A DNA stretch of 64,000 nt from Gadus chalcogrammus. Lineage: Eukaryota > Chordata > Actinopteri > Gadiformes > Gadidae. The translations under genes were made by a program, and so were the position numbers. The notes under the pieces are model-generated. The model was given only the letters and a program-made list of their open reading frames with translations. It ran no database searches and had not been told where the DNA came from. The stretch is from positions 20,186,475-20,250,474 of the forward strand of contig NC_079419.1 of assembly GCF_026213295.1 (NCBI RefSeq), read 5' to 3'. This document shows, piece by piece, positions 43,755 to 58,600 of the stretch (position 1 is its first letter; every line of letters begins with the position of its first letter).

Positions 43755-45112
43755 TGAAGAAAAAAAAACAAACTCTTAGACAAAGTTCAAGAGTCCAACT
43801 GTGCAGTGAAATCCCACGCCTGGGAGTCTTCACCGCTCAGGTGCTGTGTACATATTCCCTTTCATTTCTGGGAAGGAGGAGGGGGTTGAACCTCTTGTCC
43901 AAACATCAAAGCGCTTTCCTATGGTCCTGACAGCGTTCCCAGGTATGCAATACCTGCGTCTAGCAGCAGGCGGTCTACAGCCCCACGGTTCAAAGGAACA
44001 CACAGTGCACACAATGCAAACACAACTTCCCTTACACTCCTACCAAACCAAACAATGGCTCTGATTTAATTGCCACCCACACCTGTAACAGCCATTGTGG
44101 ATTATTATTATTATTATCTATGATAACAGTTCCTCGTGGGAGCCTTATAAGCTAATTTTCCTCACCCTCTGGGATGTTTAAACTGCCGCCCAACCATACC
44201 CAACCTAAACTGATTTGAACAATTGAACCTATACTGGTTCAATGAACAAATAAACCAGTACGTTCAGGTTAAGGTCATTCTACACATATCCCCCGGTGAA
44301 CAACAATCGTTTTTGCTACATGTTCATTTTAACATTTGTTGCGGTTTGCTTACAAACGAATGCACAAATAGTTGACTGACTTTATCGAGGTCTATCTGAA
44401 AGAATTTGCAATGCTTTAAGAGACAATAAAGTTCTGGTCCTGCAAACAATATAGTTTCCCACCGCAGTGAACAATATGCATCTATTCATGCAGCATCAAC
44501 AATTAATGACTTAATGTCTTTTTCGTTATAATGCACATGATCATTATTTTTTAACTCAAGATTGTTTAACAGAGAATTTAAGTTGAGATTCCATTACTCC
44601 AATTTTGATGTGCAGCCCTACGCTTGCCTCTTTCACAAAAAATATTTCACTTTCCTCCTGAGTTCAAAAGGGAGGATAATATACTGATCCACAATTGCAC
44701 ATTGAATTGAAGAGCTGAATTTGGTTGACAAAACCTGAACATAGGCCTAGGCTATATTACATGCAAAGACGCAAAAGTTATCTCCCCAGTAGGGATTCTA
44801 AAGCATTTGAACTAACAGAAGACGATGGCCAGCTACCCAACAAACTAACCATTCACACCGAAAGAGGATCCATCTCTCCTATCATTTACAGAAAAGTTAA
44901 AGTTGGTTTTCATTTTCACTTCTCAAAAAAACCACGAAAATTGTATCACCAAATGTATCACCTCACTGCCCTGTTTGGGCAGTGAGGTTTTTTAAGTTAC
45001 CATTTTTTAATGGTAGCTTTTACCATTAATAAGATGGTAATAGTTACCATTTTAATCATTATGCAAAAATAACAAGTTTGAGATACCAATGGTGACTTTG
45101 GCATCATATTAT
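43755..45112. other. Upstream tfrc intron or flank, no gene seen
   Basis: No coding signature. A perfect 11-bp-arm hairpin lies at 44961-44987 (CCTCACTGCCC and its complement around a 5-base loop). A cluster of TACCATTT palindromes follows at 44998-45055. Confidence 0.45.
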
Positions 45113-45240
45113 TAGGGGTGGGAATCTCTTGGCACCTCACGATTCGATTCCGATTCAGAGGTCAAAGATTCGATTCTTAAAACGATTATTGATGCATCTC
45201 GAAGCAATTTTTTTTTTATGCACATTTCCATTCGGAATAT
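45113..45240. repeat. Partial hAT-like end (TAGGGGTGGGAATC)
   Basis: TAGGGGTGGGAATCTCTTGG with CGATTCGATTC motifs resembles the left end of a common fish hAT MITE. No right end was found; it is cut off by the repeat starting at 45249. Confidence 0.55.
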
Positions 45241-45248
45241 TAAAAAAA

Positions 45249-45711
45249 TAGAGCTGTCAGTTAAACGCGTTATTAACGGCGTTAACGCAAACCAATTTTA
45301 ACGGCGTTAAATTTTTTATCGCGCGATTAACGCAATTATTATATTTAAAAAAAAAGTTTTTTTTTTTTTTTCTTTGGCTCAAAACAAAGAAGCAGTAGCC
45401 TGACTGCTATGTTCAAATGACATTTGTTCAAAGCAGTCGTTTAATTGCACTATAGGCTCTTTTTTTGTATCGTCCTGTTTTGATCAGTATATGCCAATGT
45501 TGTTATCAATAAAAAATCATTTGCACAAGGCAAGCCGATGCACTTCACCATGTTGATAAGAGAATTAAAATGAGAAGAATTATGGGACAAAAAAATCAAG
45601 GGATATTTAGCATAGAAAAATAATTTGTGATTAATTGCGATTAATCGTGAGTCAACTATGACATTAATGCGATTAATCACGATTAAATATTTTAATCGCT
45701 TGACAGCTCTA
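45249..45711. mobile_element. hAT-like MITE (AGAGCTGTCA ends)
   Basis: Left end TAGAGCTGTCAGTTAAACGC and right end GCTTGACAGCTCTA; the interior is rich in GCGATTAATC and GGCGTTAA palindromes. The flanks are A-rich, so the target duplication is ambiguous. A truncated copy lies at 47671-47846, and a related start occurs at 23993. Confidence 0.75.
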
Positions 45712-45884
45712 AAAAATATATATACATCTGAATTTGCTACTCAGTGTTTGTTAATGACTTCCTACATTTGTGATGATCATTAAAGAAATCAACAGATTAA
45801 TTACCTTATCAGAGAAAAAGCTTTTGTCACAAATATGACTATGAACAATGCAATAATCAATGCAGCTTGCATTACAACACACTT

Positions 45885-46270
45885 AGGCAAGGCAAGGCAA
45901 CTTTATTTATATAGCACTTTTCATACACAAGGCAGACTCAAAGTGCTTCACATATAAACATTGTCATACAATAAAATAAAATAATAGATAAGTCAAAGAA
46001 AACATATGCAAAGAAATGGGTAAAATAGAAAGTTAAAAAGGCAAATTAGTATTAAAATAAAAAATAAAGGCAAAGTTAAAAAAGCTTTTTAGAAAGTGCA
46101 ATGTATTTAAGATTTAGCAGAAAGCTATAGCAAACATAAAAGTCTTCAGTCTTGTTTTAAAGGTGCTCAGAGTTGGGGCAAGTCTTAAACTTGGGTAAAA
46201 AATAAACAGATTTAGTTTTCTTTTCTTTCTAATCTCTTTTCTATGTCATTAAAGAAAAAGCTGCTCTTAG
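45885..46270. repeat. Teleost interspersed repeat (TTATTTATATAGCAC)
   Basis: AAGGCAACTTTATTTATATA, GCACTTTTCATACACAAGGC and CAAAGTGCTTCACAT are a well-known recurring sequence in fish DNA. It is followed by an AAATAAAA-rich tail. Its source element is not clear. Confidence 0.6.
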
Positions 46271-46453
46271 TCAAGAATAAGAACTTGTTTGTCGTTCTTG
46301 GGTCTGGCTGTGAGTTTGCGTGCATGCTATGCGTAGGCAGGCTGAATCGCGTCCAGAAAAATCAGACTGGCCAATACACATTGAAGATAAATTAAAAAAT
46401 TTTTTAAATAACTACTCAAACTATCCCGCTCTGCAACAGAATGTTGCAGGAGG

Positions 46454-47670
<1,217 letters not shown>

Positions 47671-47846
47671 TGAGCCGATGCACTTCACCATGTTGATAAG
47701 AGAATTAAAATGAGAAGAATTATGGGACAAAAAAATCAAGGGATATTTAGCATAGAAAAATAATTTGCGATTAATCGCGAGTTAACTATGACATTAATGC
47801 GATTAATCACGATTAAATATTTTAATCGCTTGACAGCTCTAAAAAC
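47671..47846. repeat. Truncated AGAGCTGTCA-family copy
   Basis: Near-identical to 45532-45711, but lacks the left half. It joins directly to the hAT-family sequence on its left. Confidence 0.75.
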
Positions 47847-47849
47847 TAG

Positions 47850-50800
47850 CCATTTTAATGTTTAGTCAAGTTCTTGTATTAATTGTGTGGATCCATAAAA
47901 TAATAAATTCATTCTTCTAAATTGTTTCAACCCAAATTATCCTAAAGAATAAATCCCTCTATTCCACTCCTCCTCAAATAACCTCCAGCCTTGGCCTAGT
48001 GACACTTAGACGCACTGCTGTGGACCTTCCCATAAAGTACTGGTTGTATTCCCACCCACACCTCCGCTCTGTACCCTACAACCTGCACCAGTCCACGCAG
48101 CCGAGAATTCCCAGAACTCACAAGACAGAGGGGAGAGGAGGGGGGGGGGGGGGCAAGAACCACAACCGACTCTGCTGACTGACTGGATAATGATAAAAGT
48201 ATACACCAAACTGAGTTTGAGTCCCAGGTTCCAGGAGTATACAGCAAGGAAATGGGAATGAGTGCCATTATTTCAAATATAACAAAACTCTGCTCAACTG
48301 AGGGCTCCATGTTCTAGATAGAGCTAGTCCAAGGTGTATTTCTCCCGTCTGGCCTTCAGAGTGGAACAAAACATCCATATCTACATAGCCACTCAGGGTC
48401 GAGTAGACGTTAACATATATATAGGCTAATCCACCAGACAAGCCAAAGATAATATGGGACTCAAGGTCTATCTGGATGAGAGGGAACTACATACTGCTTA
48501 AAGTTGTCTGTGGCATTTCTGCAGTAGACCATCTACAGAGATATAGAGGCTAAATTAGGTTGTGAAAAGCGTTACTTATTAAGAGTGAACTACAAACCCT
48601 AGAGAGTGCAGCCCGAGGCCAATGGACCAGCATGGACATTGCATGAGAGACAAGAGTGTGGGCAAAACGCCAAGAAAACTCATATTCTCAGGCCGGCACT
48701 GGTTGCACTGGCTTAATTTATAATGATGCTAATTGGGCCTCAGCGAACTCTTCGCTGTTTGCATACTTCTAGTAGATAGCACAGGCTAGTGCTTAGCACT
48801 GAGCAAACAACATCAATGTCCACTCGTAATAAAGGCTGGGGACACTCTAGGCTTAAGTGACTAATTCACAAAGTTTTCAGCAAGGAGAGTTTGCTGGTGT
48901 TATTAGGTTCTTCTTAAGCCCTATTGGAGTGCACAAAATACTAAATAGTAAAGGATGAATCATGCAAGCTACAAGGCATGGTTAATGCCTGATGTTTAAT
49001 ATTGATTACATTCTTAGATATACAAGTAGTAGAAGAGGAGGTAGAATCAAAAGCTTTATATGTGCCAGTCTTGGGTTAGTATTCAAAACATGACCCGTTT
49101 CAAGTACAAAGTACAGACATATAAAAAGTACAACTTGAACAAAAAGGGGTCCATGTGTTTGCTGTGACTGTTGTTCCTCACCTATTTCTTTAAGGTGACG
49201 CCAAGGATTGTGCATACCAAGCATAGCAGAACTCAAACTTTAATCAGCTTAACCAGCCACTCAGTTAGGGGGACCAATGGATTAGTAACAATCCAAGTTG
49301 GTGTTACAAAACGTATACATGTACAAATGACGCTTTAACCATTTAGTGAGACCAATGGCCAAGATTCTCCAATAAGGGGTAGCTGATGAAAAAATCGCTA
49401 AACAATACTTTGGAGTGATTCAACTTTAAAAAAAAAAAAAATGGTGGTAGTACCCAAAGTTCTCGGAGGCGTAATGCTCTGAAAGTGCACGTTGTGTATA
49501 TCTCCAGTCAAAATGTTTCGGAGACGTGCATGTGCATTAGAGATAGCGAGGGGTGAGCGTGGGTCACGCCCTACCCAGGAAACGTGCTCGTGCCAACGAC
49601 ATACAAGACAATCAGATCAAATGAGGGCCGCGTTGTGGACGACACATATCTGCCCAAAGAAGCAACGTGTCAAGCAGCCCTGAGGAGAGCTCTAGGCTTC
49701 CAATGACGAACCGAACGATACCTAACCCACTTCAATAGGATCGTTAACTTCCACCACAGATTCAAGGCTAAGCCATTGGGTACTGAAGAGGGAAACCAAG
49801 CCAACCTCAACAGAACCTTCAGAAAGTCAACGGCACCTTTTATTGACCCAGAAGGTGTTCTGAATGTACCCCCTCCTCTACCTTCAGGCAGTCTGATTAA
49901 AAAATGGCATTGACGATTGACTAACCCTAACCCAGACTACAACACTGAGCATGAGTCACCGAGGGTATATTGAGTCCAATTGGCCATGGGGCTCCTAGAA
50001 AAATGAGGGGGGTGGAGGGGTAGCCATTAGTAGCTAGCCCCTCTCATTCTTAACCCAGCAGCTGCCCTAGTAACCGTTGCTTCAGAAATAGACTAGTAGC
50101 AAAACAGAAAAAGATTACCGTCAAAGTGACGGTAATCTTGTGATATCCTGTCCATCCAGTATACAAACAGGAAGTAGGCTATGTCAGGAAATGTCAAACA
50201 ATGACAGGTAAGATTGCATCGACGAGCAGAAACTAATGCAAACAAATAAGAGTAGAAACTCTACCTTGCCAATAACTATTAGCCTAAATTAAAGCAAAGC
50301 AATGCATCCAATCTTTTCTGACATTATCAACAATCAATTCTAGTGAGTCTTGGACCACCTTCTGACCATAAGAATAGATCCATTTTGGAGGTACAACTGA
50401 GAAGAGGGCGAACCACTGGACCAGAGGACTGGAGAACAACGCTTAGGAGAGCATACTGCAAGTGTGTGTGTGTAAGAGGGTTCAGAGGAGGAGGTGGGGT
50501 AGTGAGGGAATCATTGTTCAGGGGGAAATCATGTGAGAGTCACATTGAGCATGGAGTTTTGAGTGGGCTTGCTCACAGGGGAGAATGCGGGCGAGCGAGG
50601 TTGGCGAGAAATAGCACTTGAGTTCTCAAGTGAAATGGACTTTTTGAGGCGCACATATGTAATCACCCTAAAGATTGGTGCACTAGCAAATTAACTGACA
50701 TACACACACACAAAAGAAAAACGATTGTAGTGATAACAAAGGTTTTTTTATAGGTTACCTTGGGTGAGCTGGACGTAGGCCTACACATATTTTCTATCCT

Positions 50801-51530
50801 AATAATAGCCTTGCATTGATCTCATCCTAACCATCTCCACGACATATAGAATGAGGTGTAGCCTATTTATTGTGTTTATCAAGTCTGATTCTGAACGTCA
50901 TCCTAAACAACACGCGTCTTTCATCACCTGTTTAATATAAGGGGCACCTGACCCTTGCTGTATGCATTACCCTTGTGGTACACAAATAATAATTTTAATT
51001 ATTAAACATTTACAAGAAAAGCTCACTCAGAATGCTGTCATGCTGGGCAGTAGGCCTACAAGAGCCTTAGGAACACGGGGGGCAAGCTATTCAAGGGCAT
51101 CAACCCAGCGACATGTCAAGTTCACCTGCTACACCTCGACCAAGTGCTTTGCTATAGTAATGAACCGAACATCTATAGACAACACATTGAACATGTATAG
51201 AGAAGTCCCACCGCATCTAGCTATAGCATATTGCACTCTAATAAACAGTTGTATTATTTCAACCATGTCCTACCTTTATAATTACAGAATAAAACCCAAA
51301 GTATTTATTCAGCACTATGCGCCGTGCATTTAACAGCAATCCATAATTGAGAAAATACTGTATAGCATGTACAAATATTAGGCCTTCATATTTAATAATG
51401 CACATTGAGAAAATACTACTGTTAAATATATATTGAAAATATATGTTTTTGTCACGCATCAACGTTGTTCTGGTTGGATGCCCCTGCTAAGTATCGGATA
51501 TATATATTACAGCGTTTCATACATTTCTGA
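47850..51530. other. Long stretch without a recognised gene
   Basis: Mostly unique-looking sequence. A G-run (48138-48153) and a perfect 12-bp-arm hairpin near 50112-50138 (AGATTACCGTCA and its complement) are the only structures noted. Short ORFs lack coding features. Confidence 0.45.
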
Positions 51531-51537
51531 CCCTGAC

Positions 51538-51632
51538 CGTGGGCCAACATGAGGCGGGGGTACAGCAGCACGAGCGTGTCTCCCAGGCTCCGCTTCATGG
51601 CGTCCTCGTTGCCAATGTCAATAGGATAACTA
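51538..51632 (-). other. Possible exon of an unrecognised gene
   Basis: Minus strand: a pyrimidine-rich acceptor (GTGTCCCCCAG), then an open stretch with GC-rich third positions reading IGNEDAMKRSLGDTLVLLYP and on to RLMLAHG, then a possible donor GGTCAGG. I do not recognise the protein. It does not join in frame with the possible exon at 51940-52067 if the nearest AG sites are used, so it may be part of a decayed gene or chance. Confidence 0.25.
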
Positions 51633-51939
51633 CTGGGGGACACAGCCTTTGTCTCCTACGAAATGCAAAACGGCCTAAGCGACAAATGTGGGGTTTACCC
51701 AAATTACTTATAATCGGTGGCTTCACGGAACTAATATCGCAGAAGATAACGAACATTGGTGAAACGCACGGCACAGGACACCAAATAGGCCTATTATAAT
51801 AGGTTATACTCCATATCATGAACATCAACTAAGAGGTTGCCTCTGCTCATCTCATGGCGTTGTAACCCATTCATACGAGGCCAAGTGTTTCCTATTACAC
51901 TTCATGTTGTGTGTATATAGGATGAAAGAGTTTCCTCAC

Positions 51940-52067
51940 CTTGTGTGACTGAGCCGGTGCTACACGAGGTGCTGGACTCCCCTTCTGGCGTCTTCTGCTC
52001 TTACAGGTCTCCTCTACCTGCTTCTCGTAGTGGCTGTCCTCGACCTTGGCACCTCGGATCTGATTGG
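51940..52067 (-). other. Possible exon of an unrecognised gene
   Basis: Minus strand: acceptor-like TCACACACAG, an open stretch (NQIRGAKVEDSHYEKQVEE, then SRRRQKGSPAPRVAPAQSHK) and a good donor AAG|GTGAGG. The frame is open much further upstream (to 52311). No family is recognised. It may belong to a gene lying in the tfrc-ints15 interval. Confidence 0.25.
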
Positions 52068-52577
52068 CTGTGTGTGAGGGAAACGTCACATATACTTCAC
52101 ATCCTGAAGCAAATCTCGCGTTGCAGTCCATGCACTCCTCCCACGTGGTCCTTCCAATGGGTCCTTCAGGGGGCCGGGTTGCCAGATTGTGCGGTAAATA
52201 TGGCCGATTATTGCAACACTGCCGATTATCTTCATTCATTTCGCGCGAAAACCGCCATGGAAATGAACTGCGTTTCACGACGGAAAGACAAGTCAATAGG
52301 CCCATGGTCATGGCACATCAATCCGGGGATGCACCAATCATGGCAATGTCGAAGAGGCAAAATGCCAATAAAATAAGATACAACATGAGGAATATTATTA
52401 CATTTGTTGGATTCTGGAGTTAAAATGTAGGCTATTGTTTCTCTTGAAAATAATGCTGAAATACATTAGGCTACCCCGTAACACAATACATAATAGGCTA
52501 CAAAATAATGGAGGACCAATAAGCAACTGCACACCGGATTATCCAAAATAATGTGCCCACCATTGACATTGACAACC

Positions 52578-52689
<112 letters not shown>

Positions 52690-53237
52690 TCGTTTATGAA
52701 TATTAATTTCACAAAAATAAGGATAATAATAATAATAATAAGATAAATAAATCAAGATGAACACTATTACTCCCTCCTTCCCCAATCTGTCAGAATTTAG
52801 TTGGTCCACAAGTGCGCACAAATGCGCAAACGCTCAACATCAGAAATTGAAGACCGCGATTATGACAAATGTTTGGTATAGCATACTAACCAGGTTCAAG
52901 GGATGACATAACTTTAGACAATGCAGCCGCTTGAGACATTGAAGGAGTTACTTGCCTATCTGAGGAGGAGACCAAACCAAACCATAGTGCTGTGCTGTGC
53001 TTTTTGAATTGATAGACATTTTTAATTGGGACATTTGAATATATTGCTCACTGACCATACTGATCAAGTTAGTAAATTACATTTGAGAAATCCCCTTAAT
53101 TATGTCTGATATTTTTCTCAGGGGGACAGCATGTGGTGGGGGGGGGGGGGAGCTTTGAAGTATGGTGCCCAGGGGCATTATAGGAGGTCAAATATGTATC
53201 AGATATGCTTTAAATGGAGCATTAACCACAACACTTA

Positions 53238-55380
53238 TGCAGCCTTTAAAACGGTATGAGTTTCCGGAAGGTTCAGAGGTTTGGACCTTAAGGTCGAAGG
53301 AAAGTGCTTTGAACACTCTGTTGGGTCATAGTTTTCGCTCTGAGTTTCATGTGGAAGTAAAGCTTCCGGAGTCCTCTGAGATCGCTTTACAACAATGGCT
53401 GCCCATTTCATTGATAGACCAAAGTGAACTTGCAGCAAGCACTAGAGGAGAACTTAACACCCATTCTAACATTTGCATTACGATACATTATAGCTTACTA
53501 TTATAAACTTCACCTGATAATTTCAACCATTCAACCATTGCAAACAGTTCTAATAACTGATTCATCTGGTTCAGCAAAGAAGCGCAAAGAGGTCCCTGTG
53601 GGCATCCATACTTGTTGTTATGAAGTGCTTGCAATGGTTGAACATGAGCGAGGATTTATTTAGGTGATGTATTTAATTGTAAGCTATAATGTATCGTAAT
53701 GCAAATGTTAGAAGTCTATCAATGTAATGACAGCGAAATGGGCAGCCATTTTTGTGACATGAACTCGTAGGACTCGGGTAGCTTTACTTCCACACGAAGC
53801 TCAGAGCGTAAACTCAGACTCAACAGAGCGTTCAAAGCACTTTCCTCCAAGCTTAAAGGACAATTCCGTTTTTTTGAACATTGAGCCCCCTTACTGGTTG
53901 GCCCCGGATGAAATAGAGTTGTTAACACCGAAATTTTTAATATTGGTCCTGTCTCGAGTATTTGGCTAATTTCGAATCGCCCCTGCCTGCCTCACAAAGG
54001 CGGGCTATGGGCATTCACAAACACCCCTTGATGTTGGTTTTCAGAAATGTGAAACTCATCAAATGGTTAGTGGTGTTCGTTGATGTTCCACATCAAGTAT
54101 CGTAGCTAGAAACATACAGGGCTTTTTCTAAGAGTGTATAGCCTATATCATGCGATATGTCCGGCTGGGCTGGCCATATAATGCAGTACCCTGCACGAGA
54201 GCTGCTAGTTAGCACATATTTGTTGGTAACAGAACTGTTATGATACGTGAACCTCCATTATAGCTTTAGCCATGTTATACCTTTGGTGTAGTTCCCCGCT
54301 TGTAAACTTGTTTGTAAATAGATCGCTTTGTATTTTTTCTAGGTTACAAGCGTTAGCAAACAGCATTGTTATGTGGCTTGAGGCTTGATGACCCAAGACG
54401 GCTCGGCCTGCCTGCCCCGGTACAGCCACCACCCACATCGGAACTTGTGCGGGTACGTGTTACGAGGAAATCCAGAGAACCCTCAAGAAGATGTTACACA
54501 ATAGCCGTAAGGCGAAAAACAAACCATGAAGAACTGTCACTTGCATTTCTTTCAATATCCCAAATAAATATTTTTCTAACCAAAGTGTGTATTATTGAAC
54601 AAATGAAACGTTTACTCGTGTCTGGCCTCTCTGTCGGTCAGTCTCCCTTTTCTCTCTCCGACATTGGGTTTCTCTGTCTCTTTTTAGTCGGCTGATCCAT
54701 GATGAATGTAACAATCCCTTCGCTACTTGTGTTTATGTCGAGCCGGTTCCGTGTTTGTGGGTCTGTAGTGCCGTAAAGCAATTCGGTGCTTTGCGAGACC
54801 CAAGACTCCCGCGATAGTGAGCGGCGGGCCTCGGCAGAAACTATTCCCTTTTTCCGCCAATATGCGCTAGGGGGAGTCGAAACAGCGACCAATCGACCCA
54901 TAAAGTGTTATAGAACAATCACAATGACTCGAGGGGGATCCCGATAACAGTGTCATTGCACTTTACTGCATTGACTATCAAAGGGGCGCTCACACAGTTT
55001 GTCGTTGCATTTTATTCATAACCAGTCGTTGTCTTGGGGCCCCAGGCCAGCTCGGGGCCCCAAGCAACTGCTTGGTTTGCTTGCCTTCTCGCGACGGGCC
55101 TGCTCTTAACCTGTTATGTTAATGTGAATTAAGCCAAAAAAGTTGCATAGTTCCCCATGAAGGGGTGTTTTGAATGCCCATAGCCAGCCATTGTGAAGCA
55201 GGCAGGGGCGATTGGAAATTAGCCAAATACTGGATACAGGACCAATATTCAAAGTTTCAGCTTTAACTACTCTATTTCATCCTACCTCAATTTCCAAAAT
55301 ACCGGAATTGCCTTTAAGGTCAGAACCTTCGAAACTCCCAGAAACTCAGAGCGTTATGAAGGCGGCATTAAAATGCTTTG
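53238..55380. mobile_element. Foldback element interrupted by a piggyBac-like MITE
   Basis: Left arm 53238-53497; right arm 53680-53852 continued at 55318-55380. The arms are inverted and diverged (share CGATACATTATAGCTTA and GGCTGCCCATTTC). The right arm is split at a TTAA by the element 53857-55313, and the same TTAA site is intact in the left arm (CCTTAAGG, about 53288-53295). Confidence 0.75.
53857..55313. mobile_element. piggyBac-like MITE with TTAA target duplication
   Basis: Flanked by TTAA at 53853-53856 and 55314-55317, the specific duplication of piggyBac transposition. Ends AGGACAATTCCG and CGGAATTGCCT are inverted with small changes, and subterminal inverted blocks include TTTGGCTAATTTCGAATCGC near 53971 and its counterpart near 55205-55230. 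It is 1457 bp with no transposase. Confidence 0.8.
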
Positions 55381-55514
55381 CTTGACCAATATCCAAAGGA
55401 AAGCCTCGCATGAGCAATGTCATGCACAGTCCTCATGTAGATTGAGATATCTCTGTTGTAGGATGTGTGATGAAACGGGTGCCGTTTTCATTGACATCAC
55501 GGCTGATATTTGTA

Positions 55515-55690
55515 ATTCAGTTTTGTGAATTACAGATATCTAATTAAACTTTGTTTATTACAGATATATCAAATTCAGTTGTGTGAATTAAAGATATTTC
55601 TAATTCAGTTGTTTGAATTACAGATATATCTAATTCATTTGTGTGAATTACAGATATATCTATTCAGTTGTGTGAATTACAGATATATTT
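55515..55690. repeat. Minisatellite, about 28-bp unit
   Basis: About six units of the form GTGAATTACAGATATATCTA then ATTCAGTT, with small variations. Confidence 0.85.
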
Positions 55691-55699
55691 GACTGTTAA

Positions 55700-58600
55700 A
55701 ATTATGAGGGCTCATAAAAGGCAATTGTCTTTTATGAGCCTTTATCCTTCTATACTTATACAAAGACTTAAGTCTTTGTAGAAGCGTGCGAAAGAATTAG
55801 CAATAAGGAAATTAATACGGAAAACAACCAAAGAAAGGGATGATTCAAATTAGTTTAAAAGTCTTTTGAGGCGAATTCTATAGTCATTAAATTCATTGTT
55901 TTAAACAAACGTTTTTGAAATGTTTTCAAAGCAGTTTAATAATAGTAAAAGTTTTTGCAAATCCAACTCTTAATTGTCAAATTGATATGTATTTTGTTGA
56001 CTGCTTTAGTTAATGCTTCAAGAGAATATTCAATAATGGTTTTAACAATTCTTCAATCTTTAAAAGGATAGCTTAGTAAACATTCATTGTTTCTTTCCGT
56101 GGCACAATTCGTCCTCCATACTCAATAGTTTCATTGTCAACTGAAGTTTCCAGTTCAGAATGAGGGGAGTGATATTTCCCAGCAGTTAGAGCTGTAAAAA
56201 TAGCAACACCAGAATGCATTTAAGTCAGGTCTGACCTGTTCAGCCAGGTTATAACCAGGGTCAGTGTAAATAATAGGCCTATATTATGAATAGCTTTAGT
56301 TATAGCTAGTTTATAATTATTTTCTGAACTTTATAACCTGTGCAGAAGCTATGATTATACTTCTCTGCTAAAAGTCAGACACTTCCACGGAAGATGGGAG
56401 CAATAAAAATGGGCAGAGCAGGAGGATTATCATTTCGAAATTGTTGCATGGTGCAAATTGTTTTGTCCGTGTTTTTGTGTGACCTTGTGTTATGTCCAAA
56501 CGGTCAGACAGTGTGGAGAAACCATCAGTCTCTGGGATTCACAGAATCATCATTGTCTGAAGGCCACAGAAAAGCAGGAGCCAGTGTGGGTAAATCATTT
56601 ATTAATCACCGTAAACAAGTTGATAGGCTACTTGGCAGGTGTGAGTTTTTCACCGACAGCGTAATTATCTGTTTATCCGAATGGCCCTATTTTATCAACA
56701 GGACAGTAAATGCTGTTATGGTTATTTTTTAGTAATTATATGTTTATTCACACAGATTTTGGTGAACAGGGCCTTTTTCTAAATCCCTTTCTCACATATA
56801 TTCATTCTCTTTCTCTCAAGCTTGGGGACAGCCTATTGAAGACTAAACCTGAAGTAATGTTTTTTAAGTTATCGCAATTACACCGATAAACATAGACACT
56901 GGAAAGATGAGACAGGAGATTGTGTTTAAGACTTGTAATTTCCAGACCATGCTAGTCTCCTGCAGCCCTTTCACAGAACAACCGACGCCTCCGGTAATTT
57001 ATCCCCATCCTGCCATGGAACGAGTGGTCCCATATAAAGGATTTAGGGGTTGTGAAAGGTTAGCGACATCCAGGCCCCAGCAAATCGTTGTTGTAGTTGC
57101 ATGTGTTCTCAGTCCAAGAATGCAAAAGCTCCTTGAAGAGAGGAATTCATTTTCCAATGCCCCTCTGTTTGTGTAATCACTTCTGGTTGTACGCCAAAGG
57201 TTCAGGGTTTGTTCAGGCAGTCAGGCAACAAAGGTTCAGAGTTTAATTTGGTAAAAATTGAGCTCTAGTTTGGAATAAGTCATGCGCATGTACTCACACA
57301 CTCGCGCACGATGCATGCATGCACCCACCCACACTCAAAGTCTTAAGCAATAACAAAATAAGAAAAGATTTGTTAACAGAACATTATAACATAACACACA
57401 CACGGATGTAAAGCTTGTTGAGGAGGGTTGTAATGATATTTTCATCTTATTCCATCTTAAATCCACACCCAGCACATCTGAGTGCGAAGTTGGGATGTTT
57501 TCCGTTCCCTATCACTCAAAAGGCTCATTCGCGACCTTAAGTATAGTTTATTGTCTCTTCTTTCACAAATGCTTCAAGTGCTTCTGAGAAATAAATTATA
57601 CGATTTGGATGTTTCTTAAGCTCCTCTTTGAGGTAGATTAGGGCTGTTGCCCCATGACAACAGAAGAAAATGTTAGTTTTAGCCCCCATTTTTTTCCCCA
57701 CTAGGTTCCACTGACATCACTAATACAATCTATCCAAATGACAGGGGTAATGTATTTATACAACACGGTTTCTTCGAAGTTTCATGTTGGAAGGCTTCTA
57801 AAACCATGATAAATCCAATCCAATTTGCTAAATTCAACAGATTGGTGGCTTTACCCCCTTTGACACATATGGACCCTGCATCTGCTCTGAAGCAGTGTGT
57901 TAACGAACAGAGGTAATAAAAGGCCATCGTATGTGTATGTTTTAGAATATGTAAGATTAATGCTTCTAATGACCTGTTTCTTAGAAATATTTAAAAAAAA
58001 TAAAGAAGCTGAAAATAGTTTAATTAATTCCTAAATTTTAGGCCTAGCTAAACTCAAAAACAAACCTGAGCAACAGATATACATGAAAAACAACAATGAG
58101 TCCATAAATTATCCTATTATCATTATTAATTACATCCACAATTCATTCTTTTAAACTTAAACCTTTTCGCCATGATTGCCACATTAATTTAGAGATTTAA
58201 ATTGAACTGCAGCTGGCTTTTGAAAAAATAATCTCAGCACTTCTGCCTCCTTTCAGCTTTGATTCAGATGTGTTCTTTGGCTCGAGACATTTCTTCCACA
58301 GGAAACCCATGTCTACGGCTAGTGCTGACACAGAGAAGTGAACCACAGCCACACCTGTACACCCATGCAGCGGGAACTGATTCTATCAGACTGTGGCTAC
58401 AGCTGCTGTGAGCAACCTTAATTTGGGCGCAGGCGGCCAGTGTGAGTAAAAAGGGATTTTAACCAAATCTGAACAACCGTTTCCTTGTTGAAAAGTTGCA
58501 CACTAAACAAATTACCGCTGCACATTGAAGATGACTGCAATAGAATAACAGGCTCAACAGACGAAGACTCATTGTGTGTCTGGAGAATAATACTGAGGAT

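Noticed and set aside
49492..49683. Arg-rich plus-strand frame
   Set aside because: Short, no conserved features, no supporting splice sites.
53162..53506. Open frame in the foldback arm
   Set aside because: It coincides with the inverted-repeat arm and has no protein-like conservation between arms.
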